In this document: positions 51,575-60,561 of the stretch, piece by piece
How positions within the stretch are numbered: position 1 is the first letter of the stretch
Layout of the letters: each line of letters opens with the position of its first letter
Origin: Bacteroidota bacterium
GTDB lineage: Bacteria; Bacteroidota; Bacteroidia; JAHEXY01
DNA length: 64,000 bases
Direction of reading: 5' to 3'
Assembly (NCBI GenBank): GCA_023251875.1
Contig: JAHEXY010000001.1
Location: 744,001 to 808,000, forward strand
Program-made: the position numbers and the translations under genes
Notes under the pieces: model-generated
Database searches by the model: none
Told to the model about the DNA's origin: nothing
The model's input: the letters and a program-made list of their open reading frames with translations, nothing else

Positions 51575-52084
51575 ATGCTTAAAAAAGTAAAAATAGTAAC
51601 TATTCTTGCATTTGCTGTGTTAGCAGGCCTATCCTCTTGCATTCAATTTCAAAACTATCCCATCGAACCTCATATTAAATTTGTAAGTTTTACTAAAATA
51701 CCTACTACAAGTGGTGTAGATGACAAAGGTACTTTGCTTTTTTCTTTTACTGATGGAGATGGAGATTTAGGTTTAGATGATACTCAAACAGATCCTCCTT
51801 ATGATACTGCAAGCATTTATTACTATAATATATTTATTAGGTATTATGAAAAACAAAATGGAGAATACAATGAAGTTGTACTTACGCCATCTAATAATGG
51901 AAGGTATCCCAATCTAACTCCCGATGGATCAAAAAAGGGAATTCAAGGCAATATAGCAGTTGATTTGTATATCAATAACCCTTTTTCTATTTATGATACT
52001 ATCCGTTATGAAGTGTATATTGTTGATAGAGCGTTAAATCACAGTGATACCATCACTACACCTGATATTATAGTAAATAAGTAA
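51575..52084 (+). CDS. Lipoprotein of unknown function
   Basis: The 169-residue protein has a lipoprotein signal ending LAGLSSC (Cys22). The mature part has PHIKFVSFTKIPTTS and FSFTDGDGDLGLDDTQTDPPY, an Asp-rich loop that looks like a calcium site in a beta-sandwich. I recall similar proteins in many Bacteroidota; function unknown. It precedes rpmB on the same strand, which has its own promoter. Confidence 0.75.
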   Translation: MLKKVKIVTILAFAVLAGLSSCIQFQNYPIEPHIKFVSFTKIPTTSGVDDKGTLLFSFTDGDGDLGLDDTQTDPPYDTASIYYYNIFIRYYEKQNGEYNEVVLTPSNNGRYPNLTPDGSKKGIQGNIAVDLYINNPFSIYDTIRYEVYIVDRALNHSDTITTPDIIVNK

Positions 52085-52093
52085 TAGCTAAAT

Positions 52094-52124
52094 TTGAATA
52101 ATAAAAATATATTCACGTACTTTG
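52094..52124 (+). promoter_or_regulatory. Probable promoter of rpmB
   Basis: TTG (52094-52096), 21 bases, then TACTTTG, one base shorter than the TAnnTTTG consensus, 24 bp before the ATG. Confidence 0.45.
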
Positions 52125-52148
52125 TAGTCTTGCTAAATAATTAAAATT

Positions 52149-52385
52149 ATGTCTAGAGTTTGTCAAATTACCGGAAAGTCGCTTTTAAGAGGAAATAGAG
52201 TATCACATTCTAATGTTAAAACCAAAAGAGTGTTTCTTCCTAATCTTCAAGTGAAAAAATTCTTTGTGCCAGAAGAAGATAAATGGGTTACTTTAAAAGT
52301 ATCTACCGAAGGATTAAGAAATATTAATAAAAAAGGTATTTATACCTGTTTAAAAGAGGCCCGGGCTAAAGGTTGGGTTGATTAA
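52149..52385 (+). CDS. rpmB: 50S ribosomal protein L28
   Basis: The 78-residue basic protein begins SRVCQITGKSLLRGNRVSHSNVKTKRVFLPNLQ and has the L28 family pattern throughout, including VSTEGLRNINKKGIYTCL. It is a late-assembly protein of the large subunit. In many Bacteroidota rpmB is followed by rpmG; here it is not. A strong terminator follows. Confidence 0.97.
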   Translation: MSRVCQITGKSLLRGNRVSHSNVKTKRVFLPNLQVKKFFVPEEDKWVTLKVSTEGLRNINKKGIYTCLKEARAKGWVD

Positions 52386-52409
52386 TTGATTATTATAAAA
52401 AACTTTAAC

Positions 52410-52452
52410 AAAACGCTGTTATTCATTTAATGTGAATGGCAGCGTTTTTTAA
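52410..52452 (+). terminator. Rho-independent terminator of rpmB
   Basis: Stem AAAACGCTG/CAGCGTTTT with an inner TATTCA/TGAAT extension and a T run (GTTTTTT). It lies 26 bp after the rpmB stop. Confidence 0.9.
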
Positions 52453-52499
52453 TTTAATGATTCTAATAACCAACAACTAATAACGAACAACTAGATTTT

Positions 52500-53243
52500 G
52501 TGGCTTTAATTCATTCATTTGAAACCGAAGGTAATTTTTTGTTTCGCTATCGCGGACAAATTCCAATATTACTATTTATTGTTGCTGTACCGGTAATTTA
52601 TTTTACTGATTATCTTCATCAGGCTTTATATTATCAAAATTGTTTACTAGTTATAGCAGTAATTTTGAGTTTCTTAGGGTTTCTTATAAGGGCATATACA
52701 ATTGGCACAACTCCTAGGGGAACTTCAGGCAGAAATACCAATGAACAAGTAGCCGAGCAATTAAATTTTTCCGGAATATATTCGATTCTTAGGCATCCAC
52801 TTTATTTGGGTAATTACTTAATGTGGATAGGAATTGTACTGTTTACATACAATATTTCGTTTGTTATTATTGTAACATTGGCCTATTGGCTCTATTACGA
52901 AAGAATTATGTTTGCCGAAGAACGTTTTTTAGAACGTAAATTTGGTCATCAATATTTAGATTGGTCAATGAAGGTGCCGGCTTTTATTCCTTCATTTAAA
53001 AGATATGTACGTTCTTCTATTCCCTTTTCATTTAAAAGTGTTTTAAGGCGAGAATATTCAGGTGTTTTAGCTACCGTACTTGGTTTTTGTTTTGTAGATG
53101 TGTTTAGAACATATTTTTTGTATGGCCAATGGCGTATGAATGCTATTTTGCTTATTATGGTATGTGTATCAGCAGTAATGGCTCTTTTACTTCGTTCTTT
53201 AAAACATTATTCAAGTTTATTACAAGAACAAGGCAGATCTTAA
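52500..53243 (+). CDS. Isoprenylcysteine carboxyl methyltransferase-like membrane protein
   Basis: The 247-residue membrane protein (GTG start at 52500; no ATG fits) has RAYTIGTTPRGTSGRNT, YSILRHPLYLGNYLMWIG and EERFLERKFGHQYLDW, the SAM-binding ICMT/phospholipid methyltransferase signature. Substrate in bacteria is unknown; lipids or quinone-like molecules are likely. The second half adds three helices. It is followed by a SAM-dependent O-methyltransferase after 24 bp, so these two methyltransferases form a pair. Confidence 0.85.
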   Translation: MALIHSFETEGNFLFRYRGQIPILLFIVAVPVIYFTDYLHQALYYQNCLLVIAVILSFLGFLIRAYTIGTTPRGTSGRNTNEQVAEQLNFSGIYSILRHPLYLGNYLMWIGIVLFTYNISFVIIVTLAYWLYYERIMFAEERFLERKFGHQYLDWSMKVPAFIPSFKRYVRSSIPFSFKSVLRREYSGVLATVLGFCFVDVFRTYFLYGQWRMNAILLIMVCVSAVMALLLRSLKHYSSLLQEQGRS

Positions 53244-53267
53244 TGGTAATTTTAAATAAGAAATAAT

Positions 53268-53909
53268 ATGGATTTTTTACCTGCCCAACTCGAAGAATAT
53301 GTTGTTGCACATACAAAAGAAGAAGCTTCAGTTTTAAAAGAATTAAATAGAGAAACCTACGCTAAAATTTTAATGCCTCGAATGCTTGCAGGGCATTTGC
53401 AAGGAGCTGCAATAAAAATGTTCAGCCAAATGATAAAACCAAAACATGTGTTGGAAATTGGTACTTACACCGGCTATTCTGCAATTTGTTGGGCAGAAGG
53501 CTTGCAAAATGAGGGTATGATCCATACCATTGATATAAATGACGAGCTAGAAGAAATGATTTTAAAATATTTTAAAAAAGCTGGCTTCGAGAACAAAATT
53601 AAACTTCATATAGGAAATGCATTGCATATTATTCCGCAAATTGATGCCAAATTTGACTTAGTTTATATTGATGCTGATAAGGAAAACTATAGTAATTATT
53701 ACGACCTGGTTTTTGACAAAGTAAAAAAAGGAGGTTTTATTATTGCCGATAATGTGCTTTGGAGTGGAAAAGTAATTGAACCTCTTGCGCCAAACGATAA
53801 AGACACTAAAGCCATTTTAGAATATAATAAAAAAGTATTAAATGATACTCGTGTAGAAAATGTGCTTTTGCCTATTCGTGATGGTTTAATGGTGGCCATA
53901 AAGAAATAA
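53268..53909 (+). CDS. Class I SAM-dependent O-methyltransferase (caffeoyl-CoA type)
   Basis: The 213-residue protein has VLEIGTYTGYSAICWAEGL (SAM motif I), FDLVYIDADKENYSNYYDLV (metal ligands) and GGFIIADNVLWSGKV, the layout of the metal-dependent catechol/caffeoyl-CoA O-methyltransferases. It likely methylates a catechol-like small molecule. It is convergent with the FAD-oxidase gene, 13 bp away. Confidence 0.92.
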   Translation: MDFLPAQLEEYVVAHTKEEASVLKELNRETYAKILMPRMLAGHLQGAAIKMFSQMIKPKHVLEIGTYTGYSAICWAEGLQNEGMIHTIDINDELEEMILKYFKKAGFENKIKLHIGNALHIIPQIDAKFDLVYIDADKENYSNYYDLVFDKVKKGGFIIADNVLWSGKVIEPLAPNDKDTKAILEYNKKVLNDTRVENVLLPIRDGLMVAIKK

Positions 53910-53922
53910 GGCAATATTGACA

Positions 53923-55506
53923 TTAAAAATTATACCTACCAGGGGCAATAATATTGTTAGGATCAAGTACTTTTTTAAGATTATGAACTAGTTTCCAGTA
54001 GGTATGATCTGGCTTTATAATTTTATTCATATCATCTATTCCTACGCGATAGGGATAATAGCCCTGCTCAAGTAACCAATCAAATAATTCAGATTTATAA
54101 GCATAAGCATTATCAAGCTCATTCTTATTTTCTTTATTAAAATAAATATTGATAACACATTGTAAATAATTTTCAGTTCCCATATTCATTGAAATGAAAC
54201 ATTCTACACGATATTTTTTGGAAATAGAATCCAGATAAGCATTTAATTTATCTGCATGTTGGTTGTTAAATGGTATTATAGGCGCAACAAACCATAGGCC
54301 TGATTTTTGCGAATCCGGATCAATGCTAGATTCTAATTTATCTTGTGAAAAATAATTAATACTTTTTAAAGCTGCACTTGTAGGAACGCCAAAAGATAAT
54401 TTGATTAAAGGTTCTACTGCATTTAGTAAGTAAAGTTTATCTCGAAATGCAGGGATAAAACGAAAAGCATTTAAAATTTCTTTTGAAAATTTAAGTTTAT
54501 TTTCAGTAATAATTTCTACCGAACCAAATTTCGACATTACTTTTCGAATAGCAGATAAATTAGAATTTACTTCATTTTTATTTCCATAAATGGGTCCAAT
54601 TGCAGTCCATTTTGTTTTTATATTCTTATCGTAAATTTTATTCGCTTTTTCTCGAGCTTTTTCTATACCGATATCTTCTTGTTTAAGAATAATATCTTGA
54701 AGTATTGGAATAATGGTTGATTTAGATCGATTTTCATTTCCTATTCTAAAATGAGATTTTATTATTCCTTTTTTTCTTAAATCTCTTAGGCAATCGATAT
54801 AGGAATTAAAGTTATCTTCTTTTAATAAACCACAACTTATCATTGTAATTTTTTCCGGCTTAGGAATTAATTTAAAAGTCATTTTTAAGATAATACCAAA
54901 ATTAGATTGAAAAAATAGTCCATCTAAACCCGGGCCCATACCATATTTACAAATGTGATCAATGTTTGTATTCCCATTTCCAAAACCTGTAGAAATGATT
55001 TCTCCATTTCCCAAAATAACATCAAAATTAAGAACATCATCCTGCCTCATTGAATAATAACCAATACCCCTTTCGAGACAATTACCAATAATGCTTGTAT
55101 CATCGGCAGACCCTGTGCAATTTAAAATATAGTCTAAACCTCTTTTCTCAATTTCATTATAGAGTTGTATTTGTGTTACACCGGGTTCAATAATTGCATA
55201 ACCATACTCTTCATTTATTTCATGAATTTTATTCATGTTAGAAAGATCAACAATTATACAATTATCTGTAACGGGCAACTTTGATCCATATCCCCAATTT
55301 TTTCCTTTGCTTATTGGGTAAAGAGATAAATTGTTTTTAGTTGCGTGCTTTACAAGATTTATTATTTCTTCTGGAGACGAAGGAAATGCAATGCCACCAA
55401 TTTGTTTAGTAAGCCCGGTAATATTTTTTGAATAAGAATTAAGGATTATTTGATCAGATTGTATAATTTTTGAGATAGGATTATCAAGCGTTACTTTTGT
55501 TTCCAT
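53923..55506 (-). CDS. FAD-linked oxidase (PCMH/vanillyl-alcohol-oxidase type)
   Basis: The 527-residue protein has the PCMH-type FAD-binding domain: IAFPSSPEEIINLVKHATKNN, YPISKGKNWGYGSKLP, VIIEPGVTQIQLYNEIEKRG (read as AIIEPGVT), and FFQSNFGIILKMTFKL. It groups with 4-cresol dehydrogenase/vanillyl alcohol oxidase-type flavoenzymes, which oxidise phenolic or hydroxy substrates. It has no covalent-flavin His evident. The gene begins 11 bp after the ligase-like gene, so they form an operon, apparently of specialised metabolism. Confidence 0.88.
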   Translation of the reverse strand: METKVTLDNPISKIIQSDQIILNSYSKNITGLTKQIGGIAFPSSPEEIINLVKHATKNNLSLYPISKGKNWGYGSKLPVTDNCIIVDLSNMNKIHEINEEYGYAIIEPGVTQIQLYNEIEKRGLDYILNCTGSADDTSIIGNCLERGIGYYSMRQDDVLNFDVILGNGEIISTGFGNGNTNIDHICKYGMGPGLDGLFFQSNFGIILKMTFKLIPKPEKITMISCGLLKEDNFNSYIDCLRDLRKKGIIKSHFRIGNENRSKSTIIPILQDIILKQEDIGIEKAREKANKIYDKNIKTKWTAIGPIYGNKNEVNSNLSAIRKVMSKFGSVEIITENKLKFSKEILNAFRFIPAFRDKLYLLNAVEPLIKLSFGVPTSAALKSINYFSQDKLESSIDPDSQKSGLWFVAPIIPFNNQHADKLNAYLDSISKKYRVECFISMNMGTENYLQCVINIYFNKENKNELDNAYAYKSELFDWLLEQGYYPYRVGIDDMNKIIKPDHTYWKLVHNLKKVLDPNNIIAPGRYNF

Positions 55507-55517
55507 TTTTATAGATA

Positions 55518-56915
55518 TTAAACTAAAATAGCATGTTCTTTTTTAGTTGTAATGTATTTTTGATAGGGAATGATGTATCGAAATTTTCCGGTACGAACAT
55601 CATTACTTATAAAATCACTAAATTGAATCGAAAACGTAACAAAATTTTTAAGCCCTTTGAATGTAAGTATTTCATTCATCTCATCATTAACTTTTTGATA
55701 AATATCATTTTTGTTTACCTTGTTGTTAACACAAACATTTACTAATAATTTATTCATATCATATTGAACAATTTGAAAACGTTCAATACCCGGAATCAAT
55801 AACTTTACTATAATAGAATGAAATAAAATTTCAGAAGAACCATTTGTTTCAAACGTTAATACATCTTCGGTTCGTCCCTCAAGTAAATTAAGGTGATGAA
55901 ATGGGCTGCCGCATGAACAATTTTCTGAACTAAGTTCAACCCTATCTTCCATTTTGTATCGAATAAGAGGGAATGTGTAATTGAATAGATTAGTTAAATA
56001 AAAACACTGTTCATTTAAATAATTGTCGTCAATATATTTTAAATCTTTTGGCGATTCAATTATATGCCAATCTTCGTTTATATGTATATTCCCATTTTCA
56101 CAACTTTGTCCAATACATAAAGATTCAGAAGCAGCGTAAACATTTGTAGGGAACTTACCAAAGGCTTTAAAAATGGTTGTTCTCATGCTATTCGTAAGTA
56201 ATTCTCCTGTGCACGTAATTTCTAAAGGCCTTATTTTTAAATTACCTTTTAGTTGTTCTATTGCTACCATATAAACACCAGAGGCATATCCCCCCAATAT
56301 ATCAGGTTGAATATCATTAAGCATTTTAATCGTATTGCTTATAGGTTGGTTAATGGCAATAGGAAATATTTTGTAGAACAATTCTGGTGCAGTTCCACTC
56401 ATTGAAATTCCTGCATGAAAATCATCCGTATCAAATATTGAAGCTATTTTAATTTTTTTTCCTATTGAAGGTTTTATTTTAGTTGCTCTATTTATTAATA
56501 CCGATTTGAGGGTGTCACAATCTCTTTTACTATAAATAAAAACGCCAGGCTTACCTGTAGTTCCTGATGTTTTTAATACCTTATAAGTATTTTTATACCA
56601 TTCTTTGTAATTAAATCCGTTTGAAAAATATTGTTGAATACTTTTGTGAGTTATATCTTGATCACAAATTATCGAATCAAAATTTTCCATCAATAAGGAT
56701 TTTGATACAAAAGGCAAATCTTTTATTGTAACCTCGTTTATGTGTTTTAATGTTACACCAACATTTAAATAGTAGCTTTTATAAAATGGAGAATGCGTAA
56801 GAACATGTCGTAATAGTTTTTTTAATCTCTGCTCCGAAATTTCTTCAATTATTTGTTTTGTAAATAGTGAAAAATTTATTTTTTCATCTATTAAAGCTTG
56901 CATTAAATTATACAT
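55518..56915 (-). CDS. PaaK-like adenylate-forming enzyme
   Basis: The 465-residue protein is of the phenylacetate-CoA-ligase branch of the ANL superfamily: LKTSGTTGKPGVFIYSKRD (P-loop), NVYAASESLCIGQSCENG (in place of the usual Y-G-x-T-E), and FPLIRYKMEDRVEL with CSCGSPFHHLNLLEGRTEDV. The pattern CSCGSPF and GRxxD is typical of PaaK. It activates an aromatic or fatty acid as acyl-AMP/CoA for the following FAD oxidase. The operon has a 507 bp non-coding stretch upstream and atypical, AT-rich codons. Confidence 0.87.
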   Translation of the reverse strand: MYNLMQALIDEKINFSLFTKQIIEEISEQRLKKLLRHVLTHSPFYKSYYLNVGVTLKHINEVTIKDLPFVSKSLLMENFDSIICDQDITHKSIQQYFSNGFNYKEWYKNTYKVLKTSGTTGKPGVFIYSKRDCDTLKSVLINRATKIKPSIGKKIKIASIFDTDDFHAGISMSGTAPELFYKIFPIAINQPISNTIKMLNDIQPDILGGYASGVYMVAIEQLKGNLKIRPLEITCTGELLTNSMRTTIFKAFGKFPTNVYAASESLCIGQSCENGNIHINEDWHIIESPKDLKYIDDNYLNEQCFYLTNLFNYTFPLIRYKMEDRVELSSENCSCGSPFHHLNLLEGRTEDVLTFETNGSSEILFHSIIVKLLIPGIERFQIVQYDMNKLLVNVCVNNKVNKNDIYQKVNDEMNEILTFKGLKNFVTFSIQFSDFISNDVRTGKFRYIIPYQKYITTKKEHAILV

Positions 56916-57422
56916 ATTGTTTTTTAAATAAATTAAATTTTAGAACAAAATCCTGTATTAAGATTCCTTAAACTAAGTTCCTATATGCTTAAAATACGAT
57001 ACGAGTTGCTATGCCAGGGTAGATAGGGGGGGGCATAGTTGGTACCAAGTTATTCTTATTACATAAAACAAAAAAGAACTTGTTTTTTAGTATATCAGAA
57101 TTTCTTACAGTAAATATTTAGGAAACCGTATTTATGATTTTAATTTTTATGTATTATATTGATTTTCATTGAGATTGTGTAAGAGCTTTAAATTTTTGAC
57201 AAAATTCAAGTTTCTTAAATAAAATATCTTACCGATTTTTATTATTTAATTAATGCAGAAAAAAGATAATGGCCCTTAATTTAAACTATAAATAATTGAA
57301 GGTGTGTCCTATAAAAGATACTAGGGGAGTGTAATTATTAACAATCTATTTCCTTGTTGTATTTTACTGGGTGATTACATTTCTTGTTATTAATACATAT
57401 ATTCCAAAATCTTAAATTTTTT
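56916..57422. other. 507 bp gap without a recognisable gene
   Basis: It holds the promoter region of the ligase-oxidase pair and of the following secreted protein. There is a run of eight G (TAGATAGGGGGGGGCAT) at about 57030, which is rare in this AT-rich window. No gene, no repeat of the families above and no clear consensus promoter were seen. Confidence 0.55.
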
Positions 57423-57848
57423 ATGATGAATAAACTTTACACCCTTCTTTTAATTTTAGTTTTGAACACTAAATTTGGAATATGTCAGAACGCTGATAAA
57501 ATAGATTCTATATCTTCAACAGAAATAAATACCCAATTATTATTTGAAAAATGGTGGGAGCGTGATAAAAGTAAGGTTGATAAAAAAATTGCAGATCAAT
57601 ATTTTGAAAAAGATGGAAAATACAAATGTGAAGATCCGGCAATGCCTTTGAGTATGCCTGTTTTTGGTAAATGGGAGTGGAAGGATGCTACTTCTAATGT
57701 ATTAGAAATTCACCTTTCATTTTTTGTATGGGACCAAAGAATTATAAGTGTAACAGATGATGAATTGGTATTTGTGATAGAAGGGAGAGACGCTAAAAAA
57801 ATGAAACTTGAAGGAAAAACAATTTATATGAAAGTAAGAAAGGAATAA
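57423..57848 (+). CDS. Small secreted protein of unknown function
   Basis: The 141-residue product (ATG at 57423; a TTG at 57384 would add a non-signal extension) has a signal peptide MMNKLYTLLLILVLNTKFGIC. The mature part has WERDKSKVDKKIADQYF, GKWEWKDATSNVLEIHLSFF and MKLEGKTIYMKVRKE, an alternating beta pattern like lipocalin-type proteins with FGKWEW and DDELVF. No exact family is recognised. It lies downstream of a long non-coding gap. Confidence 0.68.
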   Translation: MMNKLYTLLLILVLNTKFGICQNADKIDSISSTEINTQLLFEKWWERDKSKVDKKIADQYFEKDGKYKCEDPAMPLSMPVFGKWEWKDATSNVLEIHLSFFVWDQRIISVTDDELVFVIEGRDAKKMKLEGKTIYMKVRKE

Positions 57849-58180
57849 TTTTTTACTTAGAATCGATTTAAATTTTAGTAAAAACTGTTTATAGATATTT
57901 TTTCTAAGTCGTTTTTGCTCAGCACGAAACATGCAACTGTTAAATCAAAAATAAAAATTAAATAGTTTCCAGATTAATTAAATTACTCAGCGCATCTAAA
58001 TATCCCCATGTTTTGTGTTGTTATATTTGCTGTTTTTATTTTGGATAATACTATTTTTATTCTTAAGGCACTTCTCAAAACCAATTGTTTAATCGTATTT
58101 TTTTCTCTTAACAGAGAATAATTTTAAAAAAATGATTAGGTTTGTTTTTACCTAATTATAAATATACAATTCATAAAAAT
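57849..58180. other. 332 bp gap upstream of glyA
   Basis: AT-rich and without an open frame. TATATTTG at 58022-58029 matches a -7 box, without a TTG at the right distance. A small hairpin ATTAGGT/ACCTAAT (58135-58156) lies 25 bp before the glyA start. No riboswitch was recognised. Confidence 0.5.
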
Positions 58181-59455
58181 ATGCAAAGGGATACCCAAAT
58201 ATTTGATTTAATAGAAGAAGAACACCACCGCCAATTAGAAGGTATTGAATTAATAGCTTCTGAAAATTTTGTAAGCGAGCAAGTATTGCAAGCTATGGGT
58301 TCTTGCTTTACCAATAAATATGCAGAAGGTTTACCGGGCAAACGGTATTACGGAGGTTGTCAATTTGTTGATCAAGCTGAGCAGTTGGCAATAGATAGAA
58401 TTAAACAATTATTTGGTGCTACATGGGCGAATGTACAACCGCATTCGGGTGCTCAAGCCAATGCGGCAGTTATGCTTGCTGTATTAAAACCTGGAGATGC
58501 TATTTTGGGTTTTGATCTTTCTCATGGAGGTCATTTAACACACGGTTCACCGGTTAATTTTTCAGGCAAATTGTACAAGCCTTCTTTTTACGGTGTAAAT
58601 CGTGAAACCGGTCGTGTTGATTATGATGCCATGGAAAAAACGGCAAAAGAATTAAAGCCTAAATTAATTATATGTGGGGCCTCTGCTTATTCTCGTGATT
58701 GGGACTATGTACGATTTAGAAAAGCTGCTGATGCTGTAGGTGCTTTATTAATGGCAGATATTTCGCACCCGGCAGGGCTTATTGCAAAAGGATTATTGAA
58801 TAATGCATTAGAACATTGCCATATTGTAACTTCTACCACTCATAAAACATTAAGAGGCCCTAGAGGTGGAATTATTATGGTAGGAAAAGATTTTCCAAAT
58901 CCTTTTGGTATTACTACTCCAAAAGGAGAAGTGAGAAGTATAACATCATTGCTCGATTCGGCTGTGTTTCCGGGTACACAAGGTGGGCCATTGGAACATG
59001 TGATAGCGGCAAAAGCAGTTGCTTTTGGAGAAGCATTAAGTCCTACTTTTAAAACATACTCAGAACAAGTAATTAAAAATGCAAAACTAATGGCTGATGG
59101 TTTTGTAGCTAAGGGATATCAAATTATTTCAGGAGGCACAGATAACCATTGTATGCTAATAGATATGCGATCGAAAAATATCACGGGCAAAGAAGCAGAA
59201 AATGCATTGATAAAAGCAGACATTACGGTAAATAAAAATATGGTTCCATTTGATACACAATCTCCATTAGTAACTTCCGGTATGCGAATAGGAACTCCTG
59301 CTATTACTACAAGAGGCATTACCGAAAAACAAATTCCTCAAATTGTTGATTTAATTGATGAAGTTTTAATGAATCGTACAAATGAAACGGTGATCAGTGG
59401 GGTAAAACAGAAAGTTAATAAACTAATGAAAGAATTTCCTTTATTTAAAGACTAA
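58181..59455 (+). CDS. glyA: Serine hydroxymethyltransferase
   Basis: The 424-residue PLP enzyme interconverts serine and glycine with tetrahydrofolate. Visible: [49 protein letters not shown], and the lysine in [18 protein letters not shown] 58181 is the start; an upstream TTG is not needed. It supplies one-carbon units, and with serA and metH in the window links serine and methionine metabolism. It ends at a bidirectional terminator. Confidence 0.97.
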   Translation: MQRDTQIFDLIEEEHHRQLEGIELIASENFVSEQVLQAMGSCFTNKYAEGLPGKRYYGGCQFVDQAEQLAIDRIKQLFGATWANVQPHSGAQANAAVMLAVLKPGDAILGFDLSHGGHLTHGSPVNFSGKLYKPSFYGVNRETGRVDYDAMEKTAKELKPKLIICGASAYSRDWDYVRFRKAADAVGALLMADISHPAGLIAKGLLNNALEHCHIVTSTTHKTLRGPRGGIIMVGKDFPNPFGITTPKGEVRSITSLLDSAVFPGTQGGPLEHVIAAKAVAFGEALSPTFKTYSEQVIKNAKLMADGFVAKGYQIISGGTDNHCMLIDMRSKNITGKEAENALIKADITVNKNMVPFDTQSPLVTSGMRIGTPAITTRGITEKQIPQIVDLIDEVLMNRTNETVISGVKQKVNKLMKEFPLFKD

Positions 59456-59460
59456 AAAAT

Positions 59461-59499
59461 AAATATCCCCTTTCTACTAAATGAAGAAAGGGGATATTT
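59461..59499. terminator. Bidirectional terminator between glyA and hsp20
   Basis: A perfect 15 bp stem, AAATATCCCCTTTCT (59461-59475) with its complement (59485-59499), around a 9 nt loop, 5 bp after the glyA stop and 11 bp before the end of hsp20. Confidence 0.9.
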
Positions 59500-59510
59500 G
59501 AAATTGTTTT

Positions 59511-59972
59511 TTAAGAAACCTGAATTTCTCTTGTAGGAACAACTTTAGCTTCTTCTTTTTTAGGTAAGCTTACAGTTAAAATTCCATCTTTGTATTCAGC
59601 TCCAATTTTTTCTGAATTTACAGTTTCAGGTAAAGTAAAAGAACGTGTAAAAGAATTATAACTAAACTCTTGTCGGGTGTAGTTTTCTTCTGTTCTTTCT
59701 TCATTTCTTTTTTTCTCACAAGAAATGCTGAGTACATTTTCTTCTACTTTAATTTTAAAATCTTCTTTTGCTAAGCCAGGGGCTGCAAGTTCAATTTTAA
59801 AACTTTCTTTCCCTTCAATAATATTTACAGAGGGGATTACAGTTGAACCTTCCCAATTTCTAGTAAATAATCCGGGAAATTCGTTTTTCCAAATGGTATC
59901 CATTAAGTTAGAAAAACCAGGCATCGAAGTATACGATTCCTTTTTTGGGTAACATACTCTAGTGTTCATCAT
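59511..59972 (-). CDS. Small heat-shock protein Hsp20
   Basis: The 153-residue protein has the alpha-crystallin domain (about residues 45-140): SVNIIEGKESFKIELAAPGLAKEDFKIKVEENVLSI, YNSFTRSFTLPETVNSEKIGAEYKDGILTVSLPKKE. The C-terminus ends with the I-x-V motif (REIQVS) that binds neighbouring subunits. It forms oligomers that hold unfolded proteins. An inverted repeat (CAAAATGTC/GACATTTTG, 60085-60122) lies upstream and could be a terminator of the next gene, since a CIRCE sequence is not evident. Confidence 0.95.
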   Translation of the reverse strand: MMNTRVCYPKKESYTSMPGFSNLMDTIWKNEFPGLFTRNWEGSTVIPSVNIIEGKESFKIELAAPGLAKEDFKIKVEENVLSISCEKKRNEERTEENYTRQEFSYNSFTRSFTLPETVNSEKIGAEYKDGILTVSLPKKEEAKVVPTREIQVS

Positions 59973-60123
59973 TTTGATATTTGTTTTAGGTTATACATTT
60001 TTTAGTTTGTACTAATCCCTAAACAAATGATATGCCTTTGAAAAAAGGCTGAAAAATTTTCAGAAAAACGAATTATTCTATTGTCAAAATGTCTTGTAGA
60101 GGATATTGGTTGCGACATTTTGG

Positions 60124-60453
60124 CTATTGCTCAAAGTATTCCAAGATAGCTTCTTTCATCAATCGTTCTTGTTCAAAAGCTGTAAGTGCAGGCATTTTTT
60201 CTTTTAATAGCCAATGAGGCCATCCATCTTCATCGCGGCCCACAAATTCATAATAGCCATAAATGCTTAATAATTTGCAAATGGCTACATGCATCACGTC
60301 CAATTTTTGATCTTTGCTAAATTTCTTTTTTAATTTCCCTACTTCTTGCACGCCTATCATAAAAATAATGGCTTGCATATCAACATCATTATCAAATTGC
60401 TTTGAAAGTGATTGAATTAGTTCTTTCCATTTAGAATGTACATCCATTTCCAT
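60124..60453 (-). CDS. Conserved protein of unknown function
   Basis: The 109-residue soluble protein has a regular helical pattern: WKELIQSLSKQFDNDVDMQAIIFMIGVQEVGKLKKKF, LDVMHVAICKLLSIYGYYEFVGRDEDGWPHWLLKEKMPALTAFEQERLMKEAI. I recall this as a widespread Bacteroidota protein without a known role. Its promoter (TACCTTTG at 60464-60471) is so close to the start that the message may be nearly leaderless. Confidence 0.78.
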   Translation of the reverse strand: MEMDVHSKWKELIQSLSKQFDNDVDMQAIIFMIGVQEVGKLKKKFSKDQKLDVMHVAICKLLSIYGYYEFVGRDEDGWPHWLLKEKMPALTAFEQERLMKEAILEYFEQ

Positions 60454-60463
60454 AATGCAAAGG

Positions 60464-60471
60464 TATATACT
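60464..60471 (-). promoter_or_regulatory. -7 promoter element very close to the start codon
   Basis: On the minus strand TACCTTTG ends 11 bp before the ATG at 60453. Transcription would begin within a few bases of the start codon, or the second Met (60447) may be used. Confidence 0.5.
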
Positions 60472-60561
60472 TATAAGGTGAAAAACCGATATTATCCAAC
60501 AAATAATAAATTAGTAGAACCATTTTTATTTTTTTGCGTATAGAAGCTTATCTTTTGAGGT

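Noticed and set aside
60085..60122. CIRCE-like heat-shock operator upstream of hsp20
   Set aside because: The 9 bp arms CAAAATGTC/GACATTTTG do not match the CIRCE consensus and the element equally fits a terminator of the upstream gene.
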